Of a stretch of DNA of 64,000 bases, positions 22,338-33,457 are shown in pieces. The notes under the pieces were generated by a model. The model was not told where the DNA came from and made no database searches. It saw only the letters and a program-made list of their open reading frames with translations. The position numbers and the translations under genes were made by a program. This DNA comes from Hemicentrotus pulcherrimus (taxonomy: Eukaryota > Echinodermata > Echinoidea > Camarodonta > Strongylocentrotidae): NCBI GenBank assembly GCA_003118195.1, contig BEXV01001398.1:35607-99606 (forward strand), in the 5' to 3' direction. The first letter of the stretch is position 1. Each line of letters starts with the position of its first letter.

Positions 22338-23593
22338 CAGTCTAGGGTTGAGCAAGACCTTCCCAGCTATGAAATTTTTAAAGCATTTGATAGCCAAAAA
22401 CTTGAACATTTCGGCATTAAAACAAAACAAAAAAATTACAGATTATTTTTGCCGATACCGATCACAGGTGCAAGGGTGTCGCTCCGATCTTCCAATCCGA
22501 TCAAAGCCCCAACTTACAGGGTTAAGCAACAGTTTATTGCATATGCATAAATGTCTACTTGCACATACCAAACACACACTTGCACTTGGAAAAACTAACA
22601 TCAACCGCTAGATAAACATGTAAGAATCCATACAAATATTTCACAAATGGAATGAAATGGTGAAAAATTTCCGGAAAAATGACACGCCTTCTTAAATGAG
22701 GATCAAACAATCTAGGTATCATCATGTGAGGAAAGAGGTAAATAAAGAGATGATGTCATTTTTCAAACTGTATTGTGGGACGCCCTTTCAATGAATTGGG
22801 TCGAAACAATTTGATAATGATCCGATAACATAACGATATCATTCCAATGAGCCAAACTTGTTTTGATCAGCGCCTAGAACGCACGTGTATTGGTGTTTAT
22901 AGCTCACGGTTGTGATATTGCAGAGGTCAGGATTTGGGATTTAAATGGCGTCAGTGAAGTCACATCCGCCACTGAAAAGTCTCTAGCTATAACACTGCAC
23001 AGAATACCACCCAAGATATTGGTGTTAGGGCTGCGACAAGTAGTCGAACTTGAGTACCCGCACTGTTGACAACTACTCGAGTAAGATTTCTCGTACTCAA
23101 ATATTCGGCCGCAAAAAAAACAAACCCGGTCACCTGGCACTGTCCAGGCCAAGGCTTACACGTGCCAGGCAGAGCGTCGGCCGCTGGCATGGTACCGCCA
23201 GTAAAAATGTTTCCCAACTCAAGCACTGTCAAACTCACCACTCAGAAACTGGGACCAAATGTCCGGATTTCTGTTTGGACTCGAAGGAAAATGTATTATT
23301 CTGCCATCCTTGGTTTTAAAACAGCATTGTTTACTGTTATTATTATTATTAAATTGGCGCTTCAACCTCAGCTCGAAGTAAAATTGCATGCGTTTACGGC
23401 GACGGACCTGGGATACTTGCTCCCGAGGTATGGTGGTGGCAAAAAAAAATCAAAAAAGAAAAGAAAAAAATTCAAAAAAATTATTAAAAACATGGCGTCC
23501 GAAAATTCGAGTATTCGCTTGTAAGCCTGGCAGTGTACTTGGGTACCTCATTACACTGTTGTGCACAGCCATACACATCATCATTGTGAGATG

Positions 23594-24472
23594 ACCAGGG
23601 GTGGTATTCTGAACATTGTTGTAAGTTTTGTGTTATCTTTTGTTGTATCTCCCAAAGATAACACAGCGCTAATATTGTTGTAAGTTGGTATTCTGAACAT
23701 CATTTTATCCCTGTGTTATCTCTTGAAGGACCGCCTCTATCTTATCTTTTACCACTGTTGACACGCCCATTTCTATGGACCCTACCAATCAAATTCTGTT
23801 TTATATAAGCATGATAAGTAGGTCAACCAATAGGAATACTTAATGCCACATCTGAAGATGCGCCTAGCGCATACCAATCTTGGGCGTAATTAGTTATTTG
23901 AGCACTTAATACGCGCGTCATCATTATGCGCTGTGGCATGTGGATCATGAAGACAAATTACGCTTTCACTATAGTGGTTAAGATGAGAGCACTAAAATCT
24001 TCATATCCTAGCATGAAATAGCTTAGAAAGTTCTCATCTGTGATGTTTCCAGTCGACACACAATCTTCTTCTGACTCGTCTATTGGCACGAAGTTGGTTC
24101 TGGGCAAGAAATATTGCAGCCATTATATCACCACGAAAGATACAACAACCCCCTACCTGTTGTAAATATTGTTGTAAATACCATGCAAGATAAGGTAAGA
24201 TAAAAGATACAACAACTTTCAGAATACCAATTATCTCGACATATTATCTCTCGTGCGCATATGCAAATGAGAATTAAATGCAACTTTATTAATAATACGC
24301 ACAATTACAAGCGCACTAAACTATGAGTGCAGGCGCGGCCCATGAGATAAGAGAAAAGATACAACAAAAGATAACACAAAAGTTACAACAATGTTCAGAA
24401 AACCAACTTTATCTTATCTCCAAAGATACAACAATTTTAGAGATAACACAGGGTTCAGAATACCGCCCCTGT
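23594..24472. mobile_element. Long fold-back element, AGGGG(T/C)GGTATTCTGAA termini
   Basis: The left end AGGGGTGGTATTCTGAAC is repeated inverted at the right (GTTCAGAATACCGCCCCT). Both arms, over 100 bp, are built from GTTGTATCTTTT and GATAACACAA variants. The centre is a unique AT-rich sequence without ORF. Confidence 0.75.
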
Positions 24473-24524
24473 AATTGTAAGTAATTTAGGCACAGATATA
24501 TTCAAGAGCATCAAGACACTATTG

Positions 24525-24740
24525 TATATTCACCTAAACTTCAAATTTTGTCAAGTACATTTTTTGTTTTTATTCTTGTTCTTTACTTTGTCAGGTTAAT
24601 GCCATAGTAACTTGCCAACGATGCTGTAAGCTACTCGACTTTCAATTTTGTCAAATACATTTCTTTAAAAAAATTCTTGTTCTTTACTTTGTCTGTCAGG
24701 TTAATGCTATAGTAACTTGCCAACGATGCTGTAACTTAGC
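24525..24740. repeat. Two-copy tandem duplication, about 100 bp
   Basis: TCTTGTTCTTTACTTTGTC and ATAGTAACTTGCCAACGATG each occur twice in the same order with few changes. Confidence 0.8.
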
Positions 24741-24869
24741 TGCTCGTATTCCATCACCTCACACACATTCCTGTCCGCCCTGGATTACCCAAACTCTTCA
24801 GCTTCACACCCCAACCTTCACCAGCGATTCACTCGCTTGGTAAGAAACAAGTCTTTCAATGTGGAAATA

Positions 24870-25017
24870 CAGTCAAACCTGTCTATAGCGACTGCCCAAG
24901 GGAAACACAACAAGTGGTCTTTGTAGACAAGTTCCTTTAGTACATGTTTCAGAGAGAAGCCATTGAAACAAAAAAGTGGTCTTTGTAGACAGGTGGTCAC
25001 TAAATCAGGTTTGACTG
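24870..25017. mobile_element. MITE, CAGTCAAACCTGTCTA TIR (copy 1)
   Basis: 148 bp, ends CAGTCAAACCTGTC and CAGGTTTGACTG, with TA on each side as target duplication. TIRs starting CAGT with TA duplication are typical of Tc1/mariner-pogo (Tigger-like) elements. Interior GTGGTCTTTGTAGACA repeats. No ORF. Confidence 0.8.
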
Positions 25018-25596
25018 TATCTGTAGAATATTTTTTCTCCAAGCATGAAATAGATGCAAGGAAGAAGTTTTGAACTTTGAACTTGGTAAAAATCTGTTCA
25101 ACTTTTGGTCTATGCTGAAGCTCAATATGTTACAAATTTAAGAGAAACAGATTATGTGATCTAGGGTTGTCATGTGATAATCTTTTTCAATCTTAACAAT
25201 TTCACACACATATTTGTGTAAGCCACTTTGGGTCAAAATCTGTTATTTTACGATTAGAACTGTTTCTTTTCTTGAATTTTCATTACAATGTCATTGGTAA
25301 TGTTAGGTGTGATTACAATCGCAGTTGACTTACATCATCTTTCCTAGATTACTGAAGAAAGGATTTGTATATAAGTGAAATTACATCAGAATATTTTTGC
25401 ACGACTCCCTGATATACATTTTATGAAGATGGTTATCTTTTTATCTTATGTGACCACTATGAAACAGAGTGTGTTCTTCTTTGTAAATACAAATTCAGGT
25501 GACGAATGTCTGTAAATCCATGTTTAGGACTTTGTAAATGATTATTAATGCCTGTGTAACCAAAGGAGATGCATCGACTTGGTTTCAACTTTCAAA

Positions 25597-25645
25597 AACT
25601 GACCGTCCCAGGTACAAGACCACTGCCCTACCACTCAACTGTTAT
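25597..25645 (-). repeat. tRNA-like fragment
   Basis: On the minus strand GAGTGGTAGGGCAGTGGTCT resembles the A-box region of the fragment at 1-48. Not a full cloverleaf. Confidence 0.3.
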
Positions 25646-25913
25646 GTATCCTTATGTACATGTAATTGTTTTAAAGGCAGACATTGTAAAAGAATCTTAA
25701 AATTATATTATGGGAAAATGTGGATTAGTAGGTTGCAGAGAAGTAAAGCCATTTTCTAACTTAGAGCGTCTTATGTCATAGATATCGAAAGGATGATTCA
25801 ACGAGTCGTTTGACTGATCGATATTGAACCTGTTGATTCTATATTTTGTTCAGACCCTGGGCGGCGGTGGAGATTTTAAGTCCGCACCACACCCTGCTTT
25901 CCCTCTCCCAGAC

Positions 25914-25984
25914 ATGGCACCCAAGAGAAAACGAGGAACATCTTCGGCGGAAGATATAGTCAAGAATAAGAAATCCAAGGAAGG
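25914..25984 (+). CDS. DCUN1D5: DCUN1D coding exon 1 (residues 1-23)
   Basis: The exon probably starts at 25854 after TTGTTCAG; its first 60 bases are 5' UTR. It encodes [20 protein letters not shown] and ends in phase 2 at GTGAGT. Confidence 0.9.
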
Positions 25985-28900
25985 GTGAGTTTGTCTTGAT
26001 ATTATTTATTGATTTTCAAAATTCAGTTGAACTCTAATTCTTATGTACTCAAAATTGTCCGGAAAAAGATAAAATCTCCCACCATCAGCTCGTTTTGTCA
26101 TTCCTCATAATCCTCCCCCCTCCTCTCAATCTTTCATCACTCTGTGTTTCACTTTCTCTCTTTCCTCCATTTATTTCTCTTTATAGGTGTTTGCATTGTA
26201 TTCTTGTTAATTTTGTTTTCCCTCTCATCATGCATCCTCTAAAATTCTTTGACATATTTCATGTACATTTCAACTAACCTACTTGTTCATCACAAAAAAC
26301 ATTGTTTGATTATCTATCTCTCCAATTCTTAACAGCAGCATTAGAAATTATCTTCATAGCAGCTCTTTGACCAGCCATCATAACCACGTTAGTAGGGCAC
26401 CTTTTTCAGTCAAGAAATGTCAGAACTGGTTTAGAGAATACATGGACCCAGATACAGATTCATTAGGTAAGTTTTCTCCGTCACTTGTGAATTGTATTTT
26501 TTTAAAATTGTAATAAATTATTTGTAAATTTAGGAATCTGATTTATCCTCTTGAACGATTTTCAGGAGTAGGGCGGGTTAACTAACTGATTAGCAATTCA
26601 CACTTAAATATTTTGTTGATATATTCATATATACAATATAGGACTCGCTATTTCTCAGAAATAAATATTATGTATTTGCCAGTCAAGGCTTCTTCAATTA
26701 TTAATGGTTTTTTTAAATATTTTTTTTTCTCCTATCATACATGTTATTGATGTAAATTTCCATACTAGAGTAGGTAGCATACTTTTAATGTAAAGAAGGG
26801 AAAAATAATAGGATCGTGACGATGTTGATAAGTTTTGCTGAGTAGTGTAGCTCACCGCAAACAGATACAGACTGAACATAGACTAATGTGTGTAACTCTG
26901 TATGTATGCGAAGGATATGCGCTATTTATAGAGGCAGGTGACAGATTCTGCTAGCTGATATTGGAACAATGGTTCCCGATCGTTGCAAGGCCGTCGGGAC
27001 CCGGTTCATAAAATTCCTGACATGACTCGGGCCTAATGTCGACACATTGATCATGTAAGAAATTTATTAGAAACATGTCCTGAAACAAAATAAATATCAT
27101 CAGCAACACCAATAGCCATCACAATTACAATCTGTCTTCCATTGCTGTCTTTCAGGCCCTGAAGGTATGGAGAAGTTTTGTGAAGACATTGGAGTAGAAC
27201 CAGAGAACCTGGTCATGCTGGTCCTAGCCTGGATGTTAGATGCTAAACAGATGGGCTTCTTCACTCAAACAGAATGGATGAATGGCATGACCAAATTACA
27301 GTAAGCACAATTAATACCGCTTTTCATGATCAACTGAAATATAGGCTTTATCCCCGTAGGCGGTAAAAGAATTTCAGAACAGTTCAGATTATTTCAGCTT
27401 TAAGAACACCATCAGCTATGATTTATAACTTGATATCACAAGAACTCATTCAGCTATGGAACAGCAAAGTTAAAGTGAAACAATCTTCAAAAACATGTTT
27501 CTCTTTATGTTTGGGGTTATATATCAGTATACTATTTTTTTTTAAACATCAGCTTCAAATATTACCTCTTCAGAGAGATGTTTTGCAAATTTCAATGAAA
27601 GAAAATTTGACTGCAGAGTAGACTAATACTAAATAAACCCCTGTACATTCATGCATGCACACAGGAGCCAGCCGTTTTAAACATTTTTTTATAGTAAGTT
27701 ACTTTGTAACAATATACAATTCATATTTATGTATTAATGGTAAGTGTTCGTAGTCATGAGATCAAACAGCACATTATTTTATTGCTTTTTTACAGTAGCA
27801 ATTTCAATGAATTGCATACTTTGAAAACAATTACTGACTGATAATTTTGTTAATTCAGGGTGGACGGCACAGAAAAAATCAGGGGAAAGTTAGAGACATT
27901 ACGAGCCCTTTTAGATGAACCTGCAACCTTCAAGAAGATCTACAGATATGCGTATGATTTTGCTAGGGTAAGTCAAATCAAATTTTCTCATTTTAAGTTT
28001 ATCATTAATTTTGGAGTTTAAAAGGAGAAAGTTTTCTGTTTTGATAAATTTACTTATAGATTTTAAATCCTCAGCTCTCAAAATAAATACATTGGACTCA
28101 GTGCTCTTTCATTGGTTGTTCAACAAATGCCCCAGCAACAATTTCTCCAAGGTTAGATTTTCTACACCAACAAAACTCCTAACCTGAACATGAGACCAAC
28201 GCTAAGCTTACCCCCAATCCTCAGCTGGACAAAAAATTGTAACCCTAACCCTAACAAAATAAAGCCCTGAGCTGCTATCGCCAAAACAATGTCAGATCCT
28301 CAATATCACTTCCTTGAGAAGCTGAAAAAGCTTTTGTATTCCTCCTAGGCAGCCAAGTTGTGTTTATTTTGTGTCCTATTCATGTCATGTATTTTCTTAC
28401 TCCGGGAGAAAAACTTGGAAAGAGTCCCCAGAGAAAACATATGTATTTCGAGGGTTGCATTGTTGAAAACTAGCTTCACTTGGACATTTGGCTTTTTTGA
28501 CATTTTGACATTATTGTGTCCATTGATTTACATTAACAATCTTGCTTCAACATATGAACATAGGAACAACATATAATCGACAATCATAGGGCCCTGTTTT
28601 AGTATACATTTGATATAATATACATGATCATGATGAATATACTTTTGAATACTCCTTCTTCTTCTTCTTCTTCTTATTCTCTCTCTCTCTCTTCTTACAT
28701 ACCCTCCCTTTTCTTTTGTTCTTATATGCTCTAATCTGAAATAGGAATTTTGTTTAAAAATTATTCCTTGATTTGGTATAACAGTAGGGGTACAACAGTA
28801 AATGATGTATTTTGCATAGTTTTCACATTCTCTACCGTTCTTGCCTTTGTTCAGAACTCTGGATTTCATTAACAACTCTTATAGAAAGTGGAATGAATGA

Positions 28901-30153
28901 ATTAATGCAGCGACTAGTTCTTGCTTTTACCGATCTCAATCTTCGTCCGCTTCTAAGGTGTACATGTATGTACTGGTCATTAAGGGGGTGGGTTAGATCA
29001 GACATAATGGATAGGGCCTTGGATACTACTCTTTCCTTACTTTCCTTATGTAGGCCTATATATCAATAGACCATTAATAGATCTTATAATCATTTGTCTT
29101 CATTTTTAATACTGTGGACAGGTGAATAAAGATCAGCGCAGCATGGACCTTGATACTGCCCAGGCCATGCTGACGTTGCTACTGGGTCGTCAATGGCCTC
29201 TCTTTAGTCAGTTCCACCAATTCCTTGAGAAGACCAAGTACAAGGTGATCAACAAGGACCAGTGGTGCAATATCCTGGAGTTCAGCAGGGCCATCCGACC
29301 TGACCTCAGTAACTACGATGAAGATGGTGCTTGTAAGTCACTTTTGCATAAACTATGATATGTCCTATGTAGATTAATGTCGGATCGGAATGATTTTATG
29401 ACACCTTGCCCCAGGACTACCCCTCCCCTGGACTACTTCTCCCAGACAACTATCGCCCTACTCTAGAGGGGATTTGTCTTGGAGATAATTGTTATAGGAG
29501 GTAGTTGTTTGGGAGGTAATGTTGGAGAGGGAAGTCTTCAGGAGCAGTTTTAAAGTGAGCTGTTGTCATGGGGATGTAGTAGACTTGATTCAAATCTAGA
29601 CAACATTGATTTGTTGTCAAAAAAGGGGTTAAAAGGCTGTTTGCCTTCGGACCTATGCTGGTATCAACCCCTGGATTTTCCATATTTATTCTTGAAAATT
29701 TCACATGAAAATTAACAGATGTTAAACATATCCAGCAAATTTCATCTTATTTCAGCGTCTCATGAACTTATATTAGGGCATGTCAATCTAATATGCTTTA
29801 ATCCAAAAAATTATGTTGAAATATTATTTTTATAAATATATCTGTGATTCAAATCTGAACTCAACCTTGATCCTGTTTCATAAATCTTGTTATCAATAAC
29901 ATATGTAAATTTCTTTGACAAATTTGCTCTGGGCCAATAAAATGCCATGATTTTAGTCGCTTTTAACAATTATCACAACTTTTATTGATAACAAGTTTTA
30001 TGAAAACAGAGCCCTGATTCTTTGCATTCAGCTGTAACAAATAACAAGTCAAACTCGTGTACTTTGCCTGCAGGGCCTGTGATGCTTGATGAGTTTGTGG
30101 AGTGGTTCAGATTACAGCAGACAGGGGCTGCCTCCTCATCAGCGTTCACGTAA
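25914..30153 (+). CDS. DCUN1D5: DCN1-like protein (DCUN1D4/5 family), 6 coding exons, 248 aa
   Basis: A scaffold-type E3 co-factor that promotes NEDD8 transfer from UBC12 to cullins. Spliced exons give 248 residues (human DCUN1D5 is 237). The basic N-terminus [17 protein letters not shown] matches the nuclear-localisation region of DCUN1D4/5. The PONY domain follows: [62 protein letters not shown] and [19 protein letters not shown]. The Ala and Asp of the cullin-binding DAD patch are visible in GAWPVMLDEF. Invertebrates probably have one gene ancestral to DCUN1D4 and DCUN1D5; the symbol is chosen for its linkage to DYNC2H1 and could equally be DCUN1D4. Exons: 25914-25984, 26336-26466, 27156-27300, 27859-27967, 29122-29332, 30074-30153; all phases agree. 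Confidence 0.95.
26336..26466 (+). CDS. DCUN1D5: DCUN1D coding exon 2 (residues 24-67)
   Basis: It encodes the variable linker and [20 protein letters not shown], the counterpart of KKCLAWFYEYAG. The acceptor is a tandem AACAGCAG, so a one-serine-shorter isoform is possible. Confidence 0.88.
27156..27300 (+). CDS. DCUN1D5: DCUN1D coding exon 3 (residues 68-115)
   Basis: It encodes [20 protein letters not shown] and [15 protein letters not shown], highly conserved in DCUN1D4/5. Confidence 0.96.
27859..27967 (+). CDS. DCUN1D5: DCUN1D coding exon 4 (residues 116-152)
   Basis: It encodes [19 protein letters not shown] and [13 protein letters not shown] of the PONY domain; donor GTAAGT. Confidence 0.95.
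29122..29332 (+). CDS. DCUN1D5: DCUN1D coding exon 5 (residues 153-222)
   Basis: It encodes [36 protein letters not shown] and [10 protein letters not shown], the core of the cullin-binding half. Confidence 0.97.
29869..30015. mobile_element. MITE with CCTGTTTCATAAA ends inside DCUN1D last intron
   Basis: Left end CTGTTTCATAAATCTTGTTATC and right end GATAACAAGTTTTATGAAAACAG are inverted copies. It stops about 60 bp before the final acceptor. Confidence 0.65.
30074..30153 (+). CDS. DCUN1D5: DCUN1D coding exon 6 (residues 223-248)
   Basis: It completes W and encodes [20 protein letters not shown], then SSAFT and TAA at 30151. Confidence 0.95.
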
Positions 30154-30590
30154 CGACAGCCAGTCAACAACAACATGATGACTACAACTCAACAAAAACA
30201 TGGACGACTTTTAATACAAGACACTGAACATGACAAGAAGCTGCGACAAAAAGCTTCTCACCTGATTTCCACATGCCTAACTGCCAAACTGCAAAGGCAC
30301 ACATGCTTCCATGCTAGGACGGCTTTGATACAAATGAAAATAAAACAGTAAAAGGGTGACTGTGTGCCGCTCCTCCAGTCGTGACTATTCCATGTAATGT
30401 AGCACTTGTTCTTGTCTGTCCACCACCATCCTGCTGCGATGCACATGTGTATATAACACAGGAACGGATCGTTCACCTGCAGATTATTTCCATTGTAAAT
30501 AAAGCAAGTACCATGCCATCATTAATCTGGACTATGGATGCAATGGAAAACGACTGTCTATACTCTGCCACAGTAGATAGATACCTCGAG

Positions 30591-30905
30591 TGCAAGAAAG
30601 ACGTAGCTTCATCTTTGACCCTAAGAGCAAGAAGGACACGGCTCTATCTTTAATATTAAGAGAACATTGGCTTCCTTGAGAAAGATTTGCATCAGGTCTG
30701 TATTTCGTTTATGCCAGTGTATGGTTATCTATTCCAGTTAAACAAAATAGAAATATGCAGCATTAAATAATACTTCTGTCTGGTGCAAGAAGGACATAGC
30801 CTCATCTTTTCCATTAAGAGAACGGTGGCTTCCTGGAGAAAGATTTGCATGAGGTTTTTGACCATTGTGTTGCCAGAGGATGGCTTTCTATTCCAGCTTA
30901 TAATC
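30591..30905 (+). repeat. Diverged tandem duplication in DCUN1D 3' region
   Basis: GCAAGAAGGACA, AAGAGAAC..TGGCTTCC, GAGAAAGATTTGCAT and CTATTCCAG recur in order with a period of about 155-160 bp, plus a partial third copy at the start. Confidence 0.75.
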
Positions 30906-33278
30906 AAATATGAACTTCTGAGCATATATTACAGACACTAGGTGGAAATCTTTGCACAGAGCAAATAAAATAAGTAGTCGGTTTTATTCATTTTCTGATT
31001 GCAGAATATGCTCACTCTCATTTGAATTGTCTTGTATGTTTATATGTCACGTCAGAATGTGTTTGTGATGAGCTTTTAATAAATACTTGATCCCTTCCAG
31101 CCATTTTACCTTCAACTGTTTGAAGAAGTGGTTTTGCAGAATTGTTGAATATTGATATTCATCTGGTTGTTTTTGTTTATTTCTTTTATTTTGTTTTTAA
31201 ATGTGATGATTTTAAAAAATCCTATTATGGATGATGATAGGGCATTGTGGAATTAACAAATGTTAAAACCTCTTTATTGATAATTTGTGTGTGGGCCACT
31301 TGACTGGTTGTGAAAGATATGTTTACCTAAAGGGTATTTGCTTGTTAAACTATGCCAAAGGATTATTAGGGACCTTGGAAGTGCTCTTATGTGATTATGA
31401 ATGTTTCAAAACTTTTTAGTTGAAGTTTTTTTGCTTTGTTTTTTCATTGTAGCCGAGAGCAGATAGATTGATATTCAGGGTTCTCACATTGTTTTTGATT
31501 TGGGTTGCCAGCTAGGCTAACTTCAGAAACTTCAAACTCTAGACCATAGTCAACAAAGTGAACATGGTTATGTTTTAAGTCATGTGTCAATGTTCAAGTT
31601 CATGGAGCACCAAAATTGTTCCCTTCCATAGAGATTGTATGTTAGAAGGAACTATTTTTAGCTTCATGAATTGACCTTTGACCGCACATGTTAACTCGAT
31701 GTGGGAGCTGTATTTAGGGATAAATTCCACGTATTTGTTATCGACTGTCAACTGCTGAATTGGTTAGATTCTTGTCCTCTTCTGATAAGCCAATGAATAA
31801 ATACCTCATGATCCTGCACAAGAAAGCATGGCCGGAGGTCAAAACCATTTGAAGACGTCAACAAATTTGCCATCACCAAATTTAAAACAACCTGATGTCA
31901 TTTTCTGTGTGTTATTTTGTCTCCACTGATAAATTGTATTACTATATTGCTATTGTGATTATATACCTCATTGCATTGCATAGCTTTGCAAGAACTCATT
32001 ACCTGCATTTTGTGTATATTAGATCAATGTATGAGTGTGTTGAAGAAATGTACTGGTGTGCATGCATATATATAAAAGGCAATTTTGCCCAATGGCCTCA
32101 GTGAAAAATAAAAACAATTAGAAAATGGGGCTTGATTTAAGCAGGTTCTTCAATCTTGCACCAAGAGTTGCATGTTTAGCTCCTTTTTTTTTACAGATAA
32201 GAAAGTAGTCGAAGCATTTATTCTAGTTGATAGGTATTTATGGCAACAGATCATTTAGTAATTATACCTACTTGAATTTGAAGTACAAGCAGAATAATCG
32301 ATATGAATTGAGGATTATATTGAAAAAAGTCAAAGTAAATGTAGTTCATGCAATGAAACCGTAAATTGCTATTTTACAAGGCGGAGAACACAATCACAAT
32401 GTTATTCTTTTTTAATGAAATAAGTGATACAATTCTAAAAGGTTTAATAAGACTGAAATAATATAAACATGGAACATACACATACCGTATATGTACCTCC
32501 ACTATTTGCATGTTAAGGATGATTTGAAAAAGACTCCTTTTAGCACATTAAAACAACATTTTGCAAAATTCATGACAAGTGCTAATTTTGAATTGATAAC
32601 AGCAGAATATTTTGACAGTGCTAGTTTGTTTTTGCTTCACCTATGTGCCACTACTGTACCTTCAGCAAAATGCAGTCATTACTTGTTGAAAGATTGAACA
32701 TTTTTTTTGATTCTTTTTTCTGGTTTATTCTTTAAATGTTAATGTATGTCCCTCTAGGAAATGTCTTCCTGTATATCCCTGCATGTTTTAAATTAGTGCT
32801 TAATATTCATGTTGCATTTTAATCCAAATGAAAGTAAAGATTTATATTTTCAAAAGTATTTGTTTCATTTAAAGGATTACTTCTGTAATGGTCTCTGTAG
32901 TTTGTTGTCAGTCGACATAATTTTGTCAGGATGGGAAATTTAAACTATTTGTATTTTCTAAAGCCAATGAATTAGAATTTAAAAAGGAATAAGTGGGCTT
33001 TTTGTTAACAAAATTAGAAAAGATAAACTGTATACCAGTATGTTGCATGTCTGCCCTTTCCTTCAAAATAATGGGTTTGGGTCAGTTTTGTAGATTATTT
33101 TCATTCTGTTGATGTATATCTGTTGGTCATTCCACCATCATTTTCATCTCTTTGATGATGTTTGATATTGCCTTGAGCATCTAAAGCCAAAAGGAAAAAT
33201 GCATGTACTCGTGTTTTAAGATTTTGTGTCATTTAGTTGATGTGTTTGTTTGTCTCTTTTGAAATAAGTTCTCCGATA

Positions 33279-33457
33279 CAGTCAAACCTGTCTATAAAGG
33301 CCACCCAAGGGAAACAGGAAAACTGGCTACTGTAGACAGATGGCCTTTCTAGACAGGTCCTACAACATACGTTTCTTCCTAGCGGTAAATGATATAGATG
33401 GCCGCTATAGACGGCTGGCCTTTATAGAGAGGTGGTCACTTATGACAGGTTTGACTT
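33279..33457. mobile_element. MITE, CAGTCAAACCTGTCTA TIR (copy 2)
   Basis: Same family: CAGTCAAACCTGTCTATAAA at left, GACAGGTTTGACTT at right, with TGTAGACAG blocks between. It lies in the DCUN1D 3' flank. Confidence 0.75.

Noticed and set aside
23066..23524. 152-codon reading frame with a Lys-rich end
   Set aside because: Spans a repeat-like AT- and A-rich region, ends in poly-Lys from A runs, and has no recognisable domain.
22985..23560. hAT-type element (GGGCTGCGAC start, CGAGTATTCG near end)
   Set aside because: Suggestive motifs on the left, but I could not find a matching inverted right end, so no element is called.
28242..28258. CCCTAACCCTAA as a telomere end or fusion site
   Set aside because: Only about two units, in the middle of unique intronic sequence; also present as degenerate runs at 20960 and 58310.
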